Source: Paenibacillus sp. DCT19
GTDB lineage: Bacteria > Bacillota > Bacilli > Paenibacillales > Paenibacillaceae
Assembly: GCF_003268635.1 (NCBI RefSeq)
Contig: NZ_CP029639.1
Span: 1,437,501 to 1,501,500 of the forward strand
Reading direction: 5' to 3'
Length of the DNA: 64,000 nt
Shown: positions 8,172 through 17,265 of the stretch, in pieces
How positions within the stretch are numbered: position 1 is the first letter of the stretch
How the letters are laid out: every line of letters starts with the position of its first letter
The notes under the pieces: model-generated
What the model saw: the letters and a program-made list of their open reading frames with translations, nothing else
The model's database searches: none
Told to the model about the DNA's origin: nothing
Program-made: the position numbers and the translations under genes

Positions 8172-8471
8172 CTATTGGTTTAGCTTACTGATCAGTGTGT
8201 AGTAGTAGATCAGTTGACCGAGGTACTCATCTTCTTTCGTAAGACTAGCCCGGTATGCCGCTGAGGATGTTTCGAGATGTTTTCTTTTGGCTTGCAGTGT
8301 TGCTATCAGCCCTTTGATTTTTTTAATTTGTTTGTTGTAGTAAGCCATTTTTTCTTGATATGTACTTTCTTTCTTTTTGGTGGCAGCTTCAACGCTTGGC
8401 TGAATGATAACAGCTGAAGTCGCTGAAAGTAAGACGGTTAAGCTAAGTACGGCAGTTAATAGCTTTTTCAA
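8172..8471 (-). CDS. small secreted coiled-coil protein, unknown function
   Basis: 99 residues from a TTG start at 8471 with TTAGGAGGG about 8 bases upstream. The first 30 residues are a typical Sec signal peptide: MKK, a hydrophobic core (LLTAVLSLTVLLSATSAVI) and a cleavage site near VEA-A. The mature part of about 70 residues is lysine-rich and almost wholly helical (YQEKMAYYNKQIKKIKGLIA, then LQAKRKHLETSSAAYRASL), consistent with a secreted two-helix coiled coil. I do not recognise the family. The terminator at 8020 lies downstream. Confidence 0.65.
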   Translation of the reverse strand: MKKLLTAVLSLTVLLSATSAVIIQPSVEAATKKKESTYQEKMAYYNKQIKKIKGLIATLQAKRKHLETSSAAYRASLTKEDEYLGQLIYYYTLISKLNQ

Positions 8472-8728
8472 TGTTTTTCCCTCCTAAGAATGATTGCTAT
8501 GATTAAATAATGGTCATCATGTCCTGGGTAGTCTAACATACGATACCTGATTTTGCTACATATATTCAGAGTTATACGAGAGTAGGGAAAATGGGTGCAA
8601 ACTGAAGTGAGGTGATCAACTTTATTTTCTAAATTCACAATAACTTGAAGGTAATGAAACCTAAAAAAACTAAGTCACATCAACCTTCAAGACTGTTCTA
8701 TCATCTAATTCACAAGCGCAACCAACCC

Positions 8729-9247
8729 TTAATTCTGTTTCTCCAACAAAGGCACAAAATACGAATCATAGTACCGCTGAAATGCTTCTTTGGTGCGATC
8801 ATCTTCTAATGCCCTTTTGGATAGAATCATCGCTTGTAAATCAGAAACGTGTAGATAGTAGTGCTTCTCATCTTCCCGTACAACGACAAACTGATTCCAT
8901 GCCAAGAAATTTTGATTGTTCTTCGTCGTTCGCGTGATGCCTTGCTCATCTAACAACATCGTATTAGGGCCAAGGACGCCATTTAAATTCTGTTTTTTCA
9001 TCATCCGAACTATGGAGAAGAGTGTTAATTTTTTGTATAGGCTAGGGAAAACGATGATCCATAGTAGAATGGTTCCAATAATCACAAGTGAAACGGGTCG
9101 CTGAAAAATGAGATTTAAAAATAACAAAGAAATAGGAAACGCAGAGAGTAAAATATATTTTACCTTACGATGATGCTTGGATTTTGAGATCACATTTTTC
9201 TGTAGGTCGATTAGATCGTCAAAGGATAGGTTGAACTGCAGCTTCAC
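8729..9247 (-). CDS. YcxB-like membrane protein
   Basis: 172 residues from ATG 9247 behind GGAGGCGATTC. Two adjacent membrane segments lie near residues 31-50 (ILLSAFPISLLFLNLIF) and 54-72 (LVIIGTILLWIIVFPSLY). They are followed by a cytoplasmic domain with GVLGPNTMLLDEQGITRTTKNNQNFLAW and a terminal FVPLLEKQ. This order, two N-terminal helices followed by a domain with G-x-T-x8-L-x-W strands, is that of the YcxB-like family, whose function is unknown. It is monocistronic as far as can be seen. Confidence 0.65.
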   Translation of the reverse strand: MKLQFNLSFDDLIDLQKNVISKSKHHRKVKYILLSAFPISLLFLNLIFQRPVSLVIIGTILLWIIVFPSLYKKLTLFSIVRMMKKQNLNGVLGPNTMLLDEQGITRTTKNNQNFLAWNQFVVVREDEKHYYLHVSDLQAMILSKRALEDDRTKEAFQRYYDSYFVPLLEKQN

Positions 9248-10017
9248 AATGAATCGCCTCCATTCATATCTTCTAAATTGTAACGTATTTCAGTAAAAAT
9301 GGAAAAATAAAGCTTTTATCTAGTGATTACATAACTCGCATCTGTCTAGCAATTCAAACGAAATGATAAATAGACAGAAGGAGATACCAAGACATTTTTT
9401 GTCGATCTATGTTCTATTTTTGTGCTTTATGTAACTTAAAATGACATATATGATAAAGTTGAAGCATGTTGTATGTAAATCTCTTGTCTAAATGATTAAT
9501 GTGATGTAAAGTAAGTTACACAAAATGGTTTTTTGCCACAGTTTATGAACATAATCCTCCAATCATGACAAGACTATAACACCCAAAGTTATTGTAATGT
9601 CTCCCTGTTGTATATTCCAACACCCTTGAATACCACTCCCATGTCAGTTTCTATCTGAAAGATTCCTATGATAATGAGTATATGTGCATACCCAAAACAA
9701 GTGACCAAGCTTTTACTCTTTTCAATTGACCTTTGTTTAATTGTTTGATTTCTCTCTTTCTCTCTCAATTTGTCTTCTATTCCCAACGTGATTTTCTTAA
9801 TTTTATTAAAGGTATCATGGGCATGTTAAGCCCTTAATAGATACAGATAGTATGTGATACACGCATCAACGATTTCTTGAATCAGCATTTTGCATGTTGT
9901 GCGTAACAATCTTGAAAGCAAAATGACTGATCGTGTATCCACTATCCATCCATCGGAATCATTGTTTTGGCACGCCAGCATCACACACATTTTGAGACAG
10001 GGAAGGGTGTTGTACGT
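9248..10017. other. 770-bp non-coding region
   Basis: AT-rich sequence between the divergent ycxB-like gene and the peptide-binding protein. The only sizeable ORF (65 codons, minus strand, 9786-9589) has no ribosome binding site. AAGGGTG at 10003-10009 is the ribosome binding site of the next gene. I see no clear structured RNA here. Confidence 0.4.
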
Positions 10018-11673
10018 ATGCGAATGAGAAAAAAATGGTTGTCCGGTTTGATGGTTATGGCAATGAGTACGGTTTTGGTTTTATCAGGTTGCTCTAGCCA
10101 GGAGGGGACGAACACGCCTGCTCCAGCAGAAGGTAACGATCCACCAACGGAGGAAATAGCAGCGCAGGATACGATGATTATGGGACGAGGTGGAGACTCC
10201 GTTGCTCTAGATCCGGCCATTGTAACTGATGGTGAATCCCTCAAGATTGGACATCAGGTATTTGATTCATTGCTTGATTATAAGGAAGGTGGAACAGAGG
10301 TTATCCCTGGACTTGCGGAGAGCTGGGAGATTTCGGCGGATGGACTTAAGTACGAGTTCAAGCTGAAGTCTGGTGTGAAATTCCATGACGGAACTGACTT
10401 TAACGCCGAGGCTGTTGTATTCAACTTCAATCGTTGGAGTGATCCTGCGAGTGAGTATAAATTTGAAGGTGATTCCTTCGATTATTACGATTCCATGTTT
10501 GGCCCAGAGGATGGACGCGTGATTAAGGAAGTGAAGGCGATTGACGAGACTACGGTGGAGTTCACATTGAACCAACCACAAGCGCCTTTCCTGCAAAATA
10601 TCGCGATGACGCCATTCGGCATTGCTAGCCCAACCGCCATTCAGGAGAAGAAGGAAAACTTCAAAACCGATCCTGTAGGCACCGGTCCTTTTGTATTCAA
10701 AGAGTGGAAGCGGAATGACTCCATTACACTGGAGAAAAATCCAACCTACTGGAAAGAAGGATTGCCGAAGCTGAACAAAGTTATTGTTCGCTCCATTCCA
10801 GATAATACAGCTCGTTTCAACGCTTTGCAGAACGGCGAGATCGATGTGATGGAGGATCTGAATCCGGATGATCTGTCGATTCTGGAGTCGAATGCTGACC
10901 TGCAGAAGATTGAACGTCCACCATTCAACGTGGCGTATATCGGTTTTAACTTTAAGAAGAAACCCTTTGATGATGTAAAAGTGAGACAGGCGCTGAACCA
11001 TGCGGTGAACAAACAAGGCATTATTGATGCGTTCTTTGCTGGACAAGCTCAGCCTGCGGTCAACCCGATGCCACCAACATTATGGGGATACAACGATAGT
11101 ATTGAGGATTACCCGTATGACTTGGAGAAAGCAAAAGCATTGCTTGCCGAAGCCGGCTTCCCTGACGGATTGCCAGATCCGGTGACCTTCTATGCGATGC
11201 CAGTATCTCGTCCGTACATGCCTGATGGTAGAAAAGTTGCTGAAGCGATCCAAGCCGATTTTGAGAAAATTGGAGTAAAGACTAACATTGAATCTCCCGA
11301 GTGGGCGACGTATCTAGATGATGCCAAAGCCGGGGAGAAGGACGATATCTATATGCTCGGTTGGACGGGTGATAATGGTGACCCAGATAACTTCTTGTAC
11401 ACGTTGCTGGATAAAGATGCAATCCCAGGTAACAACCGTAGCTTCTATGTCAACGAGGAGCTGCATGTGTTGCTGACGGACGCACAGAAGGAAACGGATC
11501 AGGATAAACGGGCAGAATTGTATGAGCAGGCTCAAGTCATTATTAAGGAAGACGCACCATGGATTCCGCTTGTGCATACCACGCCAATTCTCGCAGGTAG
11601 TGCGAAGTTGAAAGGCTTTGTTCCTTCGCCGCTGGGTAGCGAATCCTATGCAGGTGCCTATTTCGAGGAATAG
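10018..11673 (+). CDS. oligopeptide/dipeptide ABC transporter substrate-binding lipoprotein
   Basis: About 551 residues, SBP_bac_5 (DppA/OppA) family. ATG 10018 has GGAAGGGTG about 9 bases upstream; the frame extends to 9967 but without a site. The N-terminus is a lipoprotein signal with positively charged MRMRKKW, a hydrophobic core and lipobox LSGC, so the protein is anchored to the outer face of the membrane. Family landmarks are LAESWEISADGLKYEFKL, VKFHDGT, VGTGPFVFKEW and the region VRQALNHAVNKQGIIDAFF. It would bind peptides and deliver them to the permeases encoded next. The downstream hairpin probably lets it be made in excess. Confidence 0.9.
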   Translation: MRMRKKWLSGLMVMAMSTVLVLSGCSSQEGTNTPAPAEGNDPPTEEIAAQDTMIMGRGGDSVALDPAIVTDGESLKIGHQVFDSLLDYKEGGTEVIPGLAESWEISADGLKYEFKLKSGVKFHDGTDFNAEAVVFNFNRWSDPASEYKFEGDSFDYYDSMFGPEDGRVIKEVKAIDETTVEFTLNQPQAPFLQNIAMTPFGIASPTAIQEKKENFKTDPVGTGPFVFKEWKRNDSITLEKNPTYWKEGLPKLNKVIVRSIPDNTARFNALQNGEIDVMEDLNPDDLSILESNADLQKIERPPFNVAYIGFNFKKKPFDDVKVRQALNHAVNKQGIIDAFFAGQAQPAVNPMPPTLWGYNDSIEDYPYDLEKAKALLAEAGFPDGLPDPVTFYAMPVSRPYMPDGRKVAEAIQADFEKIGVKTNIESPEWATYLDDAKAGEKDDIYMLGWTGDNGDPDNFLYTLLDKDAIPGNNRSFYVNEELHVLLTDAQKETDQDKRAELYEQAQVIIKEDAPWIPLVHTTPILAGSAKLKGFVPSPLGSESYAGAYFEE

Positions 11674-11712
11674 GTAGAGGTTGTAAGCTGTGATCTATGT
11701 CTAAATTTTAGA

Positions 11713-11795
11713 GCGCTGGCGCACACGCAATGCTTAGCAGAACCATCATCTGGACGTAATCATCTTGCAGCATACGTGTCCGCTAGCGTTTTTTA
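11713..11795 (+). terminator. long-loop hairpin between binding protein and permease genes
   Basis: Left arm 11713-11727 (GCGCTGGCGCACACG) pairs with 11775-11789 over 15 positions with two G-U pairs and one mismatch; a 47-base loop separates them and TTTTTT follows. This fits a partial terminator that lowers expression of the permeases relative to the binding protein, a common arrangement in ABC importer operons. Confidence 0.55.
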
Positions 11796-11835
11796 TTTTA
11801 CCTATTCGGTTGTTCAAAAGGCGGGTGAATGAGGA

Positions 11836-12839
11836 TTGAATAGTTACATCGTCAAACGAATATTGGTACTGCTGCCTGTTCTGTTAGGCATGACGTTAAT
11901 CGTTTTTTCCATCATCCATGCCATTCCGGGTGACCCGGCGGAAACCATTCTGGGACAGAAGGCAACAGAGCAATCCAAACAGGCTCTCCGAGACCAACTT
12001 GGCTTGGATAAGCCTTGGTTTCAGCAATACTTTGCATATCTCGGTGATCTGGTCAAAGGCGACCTAGGAACTTCGATCCGCACCAAGGTTCCGATTGCCC
12101 AGGAAATAGGGCCGTATCTAACTGCAACGTTTGAATTAACGATGGCAAGTATGCTGTTCGCCATTATCGTTGGTGTCAATGCAGGGATCGTCAGTGCGTG
12201 GAAGCATAACTCCTGGTTTGATTACTGCTGCATGGTCATTGCGCTGGTTGGAGTTTCGATGCCAATCTTCTGGCTTGGCTTGATGGAGCAATGGCTGTTC
12301 GCTAACAAACTTCAGTGGCTACCATCCATCGGCAGGATGAATCCGCGTGATCCGATTGAAGCGGTAACCGGTCTGTACGTACTGGATACGATGATTGCTG
12401 GACGCTGGGATCAGCTATGGACGGTGACGAAGCACTTGTTGCTGCCAAGTATTGCGCTGGGTACGATTCCAATGGCAGTCATTGCACGCATGACCCGTTC
12501 CAGTATGCTTGAGGTGATGAGTTCGGATTATATCCGTACTGCAAAAGCCAAGGGACTGGGTCCATTTTTTGTCGTGTATGGACATGCGCTGAAAAATGCA
12601 TTCATTCCCGTGCTTACCGTGATCGGCATTCAGACCGGATCACTGCTCGGGGAGCGGTGCTGACCGAAACCATCTTTGCATGGCCGGGCGTGGGACGCTA
12701 TATATATGAAGCAATTAGTTCAAGAGATTATCCGGTGATTCAGAGCGGCATCCTGATCGTTGCTTTTTTCTTCGTGGTGATCAACCTGATTGTGGACTTA
12801 CTTTACGCCGTTTTTGATCCAAGAATCAGTTACAAATAG
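11836..12839 (+). CDS. peptide ABC transporter permease (DppB type), frameshifted
   Basis: TTG 11836 opens a frame ([20 protein letters not shown]) that breaks after TGSLLGERC at 12663; the rest ([20 protein letters not shown]) continues in another frame to 12839. The normal family text is [17 protein letters not shown], which is restored by one extra G in the run 12649-12652. The restored protein has about 334 residues, the usual DppB length. It has about six membrane helices and the EAA-type loop ([12 protein letters not shown]) that contacts the ATPase. It pairs with the DppC-type gene at 13113. Either a sequencing gap or a real mutation is possible. Confidence 0.85.
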
Positions 12840-12873
12840 GAATCCATCATTTGGTTTGATGGATGATTCTTAG

Positions 12874-13083
12874 ATATAAAATATACGAGTTATCTAAATT
12901 TCTACTTGCGAACGGAGAGGACAGGGAAAACCTGGAGAAGTGGAGCGCTCGCCTTTATAACCGGATTCCTTCCTTTAGAAAAAAAGGATAAAGGGAATCA
13001 GGGGATAACAGCGATCGGAAGGTTGCTCTGTCAGCGGAGTGACATGTAGTAAATATTTTACGTTGAACTCGTATATTTTATAT
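12874..13083 (+). ncRNA. structured element, copy 1 of 3
   Basis: Two perfect 18-base complementary arms (12874-12891 and 13066-13083) close about 175 bases. The inside shares blocks with copies at 14547 and 50843: GAACGGAGAGGACAG, GAGCGCTCGCCTTTAT, GGGGATAACAGCGATCGG, and CTGTCAGCGGAGTG. Inner pairings are GACAG with CTGTC, TTAT..CC with GG..ATAA, and a variable tip GATTCC/GGGAATC. It lies between the two permease genes and ends 30 bases before the DppC start, with the ribosome binding site just outside. A small hairpin (12842-12864) precedes it. I do not recognise a known riboswitch class. A cis-acting RNA or a processed small RNA are both possible. Confidence 0.6.
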
Positions 13084-13112
13084 TTCATTCATATCCAAGA
13101 AGGGGATGCCGC

Positions 13113-14012
13113 ATGGCCAAATTATCGACGAATACGGGCGCTTCCGTGGATGTTGCAACCAAATCGACTTCAGGCCCATGGCGGGAGGCTTGGAGAACAT
13201 TTCGTAAAAATCGGCTAGCGCTTGCCGGGCTGGTCATCATTGTATTTTTCATCCTGATCGCCTTCATTGCACCTTATATTTCACCTTATGACTACAAAGA
13301 GCAGGTTCTTACAGATCGACTGCAAGCTCCATCGGCAGATCATTGGTTTGGCACGGATGATCTCGGACGGGATGTGTTCTCCCGAGTGTTGCATGGGGCA
13401 AGAATTTCGTTATGGGTCGGCTTTTTCTCCGTCATCGGTTCGATTATTGCTGGCGCATTGTTAGGGCTGGTTGCCGGATTTTATGGCAAATGGGTGGATA
13501 TGTTTATCTCACGTCTGTTTGATATCTTGCTTGCCTTTCCAGGCATTCTCCTCGCGATTGCGATTGTCGCTATACTGGGGCCGTCTCTGCAAAATGCCTT
13601 GCTCGCCATTGCCATTGTCAACATCCCAACCTATGGGAGACTTGTGCGGTCGAGGGTACTTAGCTTGAGGCAGGAGGAGTTTGTGACGTCGGCACGTACG
13701 CTTGGGGCAGGCAATGCGCGAATCCTGTTTCGGCATATCTTGCCGAATAGTCTTACGCCTCTGATTGTACAGGGCACGCTTGGCATTGGTACGGCGATTA
13801 TTGAAGCGGCTGCGCTCGGATTCTTAGGAATGGGTGCACAGCCACCTGATCCAGAGTGGGGCAAAATGCTGTCGGATTCCCGCCAGTTCATCCAAAAAGC
13901 TCCTTGGACGCTTATTTTCCCGGGGCTTTCCATTATGCTTACCGTGCTTGGCTTTAATCTGCTCGGAGATGGGTTACGAGACACGCTTGATCCAAAAATG
14001 GCGAAAAAGTAG
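13113..14012 (+). CDS. peptide ABC transporter permease (DppC type)
   Basis: 299 residues from ATG 13113 with AAGGGG upstream. Features are the N-terminal WREAWRTFRKNRLALAGLVI segment before the first membrane helix (residues 30-50), the GTDDLGRDVFSRVLHGARISL motif typical of DppC/OppC, the coupling loop (FVTSARTLGAGNARILFRHILPN), and about six membrane helices in all. It forms the second half of the channel with the DppB-type protein. No dppD/dppF ATPase genes follow; a terminator comes instead, so the ATPases must be supplied from another locus. Confidence 0.9.
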   Translation: MAKLSTNTGASVDVATKSTSGPWREAWRTFRKNRLALAGLVIIVFFILIAFIAPYISPYDYKEQVLTDRLQAPSADHWFGTDDLGRDVFSRVLHGARISLWVGFFSVIGSIIAGALLGLVAGFYGKWVDMFISRLFDILLAFPGILLAIAIVAILGPSLQNALLAIAIVNIPTYGRLVRSRVLSLRQEEFVTSARTLGAGNARILFRHILPNSLTPLIVQGTLGIGTAIIEAAALGFLGMGAQPPDPEWGKMLSDSRQFIQKAPWTLIFPGLSIMLTVLGFNLLGDGLRDTLDPKMAKK

Positions 14013-14217
14013 ACTAATATGCGATGAGCGCACATGATTAATAAGGTCAGTAAGTTTATGGATTCAATAATTGATTGAGTTCAATAATTCTATAAATCCA
14101 AATTAGATTAACCATCAAACAATCAATGCACTTTCTAGCTCAGATCCGCTTTTAGGCGCGACATTTCAATGATTAGTTCACTCCACTTTATGATCTATTT
14201 ATTCCTATTACATTCCT

Positions 14218-14253
14218 AAAAGTCGGTTCGAACCTTGGTTTGAGCCGGCTTTT
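14218..14253 (+). terminator. terminator downstream of the peptide permease operon
   Basis: AAAAGTCGGTTC(GAACC) - TTGG - (TTT)GAGCCGGCTTTT with flanking A and T runs. About 205 bases separate it from the dppC stop; that gap holds no ORF. Confidence 0.65.
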
Positions 14254-14343
14254 GTGTTGTCTAATGAAATAGGCTAAAATTGTTGGGGATACGCTCAATT
14301 TCAAGCGATAATCAATCATTTTGTTAAAATATCCGCCATCATG

Positions 14344-14373
14344 TTGACACCCAATTTTCCCATATGTTATATA
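14344..14373 (+). promoter_or_regulatory. predicted sigma-A promoter of htpG
   Basis: TTGACA at 14344-14349 and TATATA at 14368-14373 (18-base spacer; TTATAT with 17 also possible). The CIRCE operator begins 11 bases further on, around or just after the expected transcription start, as in HrcA-controlled operons. Confidence 0.7.
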
Positions 14374-14384
14374 AAAGGTAGGGT

Positions 14385-14411
14385 TTAGCACTCTAACGGC
14401 CTGAGTGCTAA
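14385..14411 (+). promoter_or_regulatory. CIRCE element (HrcA operator)
   Basis: A perfect match to the consensus TTAGCACTC-N9-GAGTGCTAA. CIRCE is bound by HrcA and represses heat-shock genes until misfolded protein load rises. The next gene on this strand is htpG, 500 bases downstream, with no ORF between. So htpG here is predicted to be an HrcA regulon member, unlike in Bacillus subtilis, where htpG is not HrcA-controlled. Confidence 0.93.
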
Positions 14412-14546
14412 TACAGGATGCTGTTCAATACACGACTACATATGGAATGATTTTGTTTTGAATATTAAATTGTTGAATTCGAAGAGAACACGAGTGTGGC
14501 TGAATAGAAAATATTCGGTACGTCGCAGCGTGTCTTCCTGAATGTT

Positions 14547-14793
14547 CTAATCTAGAAAAGACTCATAATTTCATTAGGTTCTTGGCTAGTAGCCTCAGAA
14601 GTGGAGGGTGCGGAATCGATTCTGAAGAAGCGGTAGCGTTCGCCTTTGTCTCCTTATTTTCACCTATTTAATATAATTCACAAAAATTTGGAGACAACAG
14701 CGATCGAAAGAACGATCCGTAACCGGAACGGTCACTGGAGGAGAGCCTTCGACGATAGTGATCTTAATGAGTCTTGAATATGCATTAGATTAG
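14547..14793 (+). ncRNA. structured element, copy 2 of 3, in the htpG leader
   Basis: Outer arms CTAATCTA (14547-14554) with TAGATTAG (14786-14793) and AAGACTCAT (14558-14566) with ATGAGTCTT (14767-14775) close the element. The core keeps the blocks seen at 12874 and 50843 (GAAGAAGCGGTAGCGTTCGCCTTT and GACAACAGCGATCG), but the paired positions differ in step: TTGTCTCC/GGAGACAA replaces TTATCCCC/GGGGATAA, and TGCGGA/TCCGTA replaces GGACAG/CTGTC. It lies inside the CIRCE-driven leader and ends about 120 bases before htpG. These paired changes support an RNA structure. Its role is unknown. Confidence 0.58.
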
Positions 14794-14911
14794 TTCAGGG
14801 ATTAGCGACAGAAGATTTTCGTCCATGTGATGCTCTATGTGGAGATTCTAATTTTACTATTAATATTTAACTCAATCATTCGATAGCCAATTTGAGAGGA
14901 GACACCCATTC

Positions 14912-16792
14912 ATGGCTAAGAAAGAATTCCAAGCAGAATCCAAGCGTTTGCTAGATATGATGATCAACTCTATTTACACGCAAAGAGAAATCTTTTTGAG
15001 AGAACTGATCTCCAACTCCAGTGACGCGATTGACAAAATATATTACAAAGCCCTCACAGATGACTCACTCGTGTTCAACAAAGAGGACTACTACATTAAG
15101 CTGACCATCGACAAAGATAATCGCACGCTGACCCTGACCGATACCGGTATTGGTATGACTCAGGAAGAGCTGGAGAATAACCTCGGTGTTATCGCTAAGA
15201 GTGGTTCCCTCGCGTTCAAGAAGGAAAATGAAGCTAAAGATGGACATAATATCATCGGACAATTCGGGGTTGGTTTCTACTCCGCATTTATGGTGGCAGA
15301 CAAGCTGACCGTGACAAGTAAAACACTGGGTAGTGATGAAGCATGGAGATGGGAATCCGAAGGTGCGGATGGATATACGATTACACCAGCAGAGAAGGAT
15401 TCTGTAGGAACCGAGATCGTCCTGACGATCAAGCAAAATACCGAAGAAGATTCATATGACGAGTTCCTGGAAGAGTACCGCCTGAGATCCATCATCAAGA
15501 AATACTCTGACTTCATTCGTTACCCAATCAAGATGGATGTGACGGGACAACGTCCGAAGGAAGGTACAGAGAACGAATTCGAGGAATACCAAGAAGAACA
15601 AACCGTCAACAGCATGGTGCCGATCTGGCGTAAAAATAAAAGCGAGCTGACCGAAGAAGATTACACGAACTTCTATATGGAGAAGCGCTACGGTTTTGAC
15701 AAACCGCTGAAGCACCTGCACATTAGCGCGGATGGCGCAGTGGTATACAATGCAATCTTGTTTATTCCAGAGAACACGCCGTTTGATTATTATACGAAAG
15801 AGTATGAAAAAGGCCTTGAGCTTTACTCCAACGGTGTATTGATCATGGACAAGTGCGGCGACCTGCTGCCGGATTACTTCGGTTTTGTTAAAGGTATGGT
15901 GGATTCCGAGGATCTGTCTCTGAACATCTCTCGTGAGATGCTACAACATGACCGTCAGCTCAGCCTGATTGCAAAAAATATCAAAAACAAAATTAAGAGC
16001 CAACTGCAAAGCTTGCTCAAGGACGAGCGTGAAAACTACGAGAGGTTCTACCAAGCATTTGGACGTCAGTTGAAATATGGCGTATATAGCGACTATGGTG
16101 TGAACAAAGATACTTTGCAGGATCTGCTGCTGTTCTCTTCTTCGAAAGAGAAGAAGCTGGTTAGCTTGGATGAGTATGTCTCCAGAATGCCGGAAGACCA
16201 GAAGTATATCTACTATGCATCTGGTGAATCAATCGAACGGATCGAGAAGCTGCCACAGATTGAGGGTGTACTCGACAAAGGCTACGAAGTGCTCTACTTC
16301 ACGGACGATATCGACGAATTTGCGATCAAGATGATCACGAACTACAAAGAAAAAGAATTCAAATCCATCTCCAGCGGTGACCTTGGCATCGAAGACAGTG
16401 CGGACAAAGAAGAAACAGAAGCACAGGACAACGATAACAAAGAGTTGTTTGAAGCGATGCAAGCACAGCTCGCAGGCAAAGTAAAAGCGGTTAAAGCTTC
16501 GAAACGTCTGAGAAGCCACCCGGTATGTCTATCCACTGAGGGCGAGCTTACCATTGAGATGGAGAAAATCTTGAAAGCTATGCCTAACAGTGAAAATGTA
16601 CAAGCAGATAAAGTGCTGGAGATCAACGTGAACCACGATGTCTTCAAATCGTTGAAAGATGCATTTGCACAAGATAAAGAAAAACTGAGCTTGTACACAA
16701 GTCTGTTATACCACCAAGCCCTGCTGATTGAAGGTTTGCCAATTCAAGATCCAGTTGAATTTACAAATGATATCTGCAAAGTGATGGTGTAA
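14912..16792 (+). CDS. htpG: molecular chaperone HtpG (Hsp90)
   Basis: 626 residues, the usual length for bacterial Hsp90. The N-terminal GHKL ATPase domain shows [16 protein letters not shown] (catalytic Glu and Mg-binding Asn), LTDTGIGMT and [16 protein letters not shown]. The middle domain contains [14 protein letters not shown] with the catalytic-loop Arg. The C-terminal domain mediates dimerisation. The start is ATG 14912 behind GAGAGGAGAC. It acts in the cytoplasm as an ATP-driven dimeric chaperone. Upstream CIRCE and a 500-nt leader suggest heat-shock control through HrcA; a terminator follows directly. Confidence 0.97.
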   Translation: MAKKEFQAESKRLLDMMINSIYTQREIFLRELISNSSDAIDKIYYKALTDDSLVFNKEDYYIKLTIDKDNRTLTLTDTGIGMTQEELENNLGVIAKSGSLAFKKENEAKDGHNIIGQFGVGFYSAFMVADKLTVTSKTLGSDEAWRWESEGADGYTITPAEKDSVGTEIVLTIKQNTEEDSYDEFLEEYRLRSIIKKYSDFIRYPIKMDVTGQRPKEGTENEFEEYQEEQTVNSMVPIWRKNKSELTEEDYTNFYMEKRYGFDKPLKHLHISADGAVVYNAILFIPENTPFDYYTKEYEKGLELYSNGVLIMDKCGDLLPDYFGFVKGMVDSEDLSLNISREMLQHDRQLSLIAKNIKNKIKSQLQSLLKDERENYERFYQAFGRQLKYGVYSDYGVNKDTLQDLLLFSSSKEKKLVSLDEYVSRMPEDQKYIYYASGESIERIEKLPQIEGVLDKGYEVLYFTDDIDEFAIKMITNYKEKEFKSISSGDLGIEDSADKEETEAQDNDNKELFEAMQAQLAGKVKAVKASKRLRSHPVCLSTEGELTIEMEKILKAMPNSENVQADKVLEINVNHDVFKSLKDAFAQDKEKLSLYTSLLYHQALLIEGLPIQDPVEFTNDICKVMV

Positions 16793-16819
16793 CACCACAA
16801 TTTAACATGTTTAAAACGA

Positions 16820-16850
16820 GAGGCAGGACATCAATGTCCTGTCTTTTTTT
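16820..16850 (+). terminator. htpG terminator
   Basis: GCAGGACA - TCAA - TGTCCTGT followed by C and seven Ts, 28 bases after the htpG stop. Confidence 0.88.
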
Positions 16851-17066
16851 AGTGTGCCGACCGGTATACGTCATAGAATAAGCTTGCCAACCAAACGATA
16901 TGTCCAAAGAACCCCACGGATTAGTTAATCTAGACGATGGGTGTGTGGATAGAAAGTGAGCTATCGCCATATTAACATGAGTAGTTGGCGACTCCATTAA
17001 TCAAGCAGTCTCATACCCGATTTTGATGCAAAGTGGAAAATTGCCTATTCCTTTTCGAAAACATAC

Positions 17067-17135
17067 TTGACAGGTAGGGATAAGGGGTTATATTGGTTTC
17101 AATAATACTTCACTACTAATTAAATGAACAGTGAA
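17067..17135 (+). promoter_or_regulatory. promoter and putative MarR operator
   Basis: TTGACA 17067-17072 and TATATT 17089-17094 (16-base spacer). Just downstream an inverted repeat TTCACT-N15-AGTGAA (17109-17135) overlaps the expected start of transcription and is the likely site for the MarR-type protein encoded at 17266. About 200 further bases upstream (16851-17066) hold no gene. Confidence 0.6.
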
Positions 17136-17161
17136 ATAATTTCTGAGCTCATTGGATCACC

Positions 17162-17213
17162 AAAGGCTCCAGTACATCATCCCCATGGGGAAGGTGTGCC
17201 GGAGCCTTTTTTT
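17162..17213 (+). terminator. intrinsic terminator inside the marR leader
   Basis: AAAGGCTCC at 17162-17170 pairs with GGAGCCTTT at 17201-17209, with inner pairing down to a CCCC-AT-GGGG tip, followed by seven Ts in total. It stands between the promoter at 17067 and the marR start at 17266, so it either attenuates the operon or ends a small RNA of about 110 nt. No anti-terminator partner is obvious by eye. Confidence 0.75.
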
Positions 17214-17265
17214 ATTGCCTCCACACGAGGAAAGAGGCCGAGTTCACAGAAGGGAAGGCTGCCTA

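Noticed and set aside
7988..8191. 67-codon ORF starting before the terminator at 8020
   Set aside because: It reads through a strong terminator hairpin and has no ribosome binding site.
9589..9786. 65-codon minus-strand ORF
   Set aside because: TTG start without a ribosome binding site in AT-rich intergenic DNA; no family pattern.
12874..13083. Reading the structured element as an insertion sequence with terminal inverted repeats
   Set aside because: The inverted arms differ in sequence between the three copies, which mobile-element ends do not; complementary but unrelated arms fit RNA helices better.
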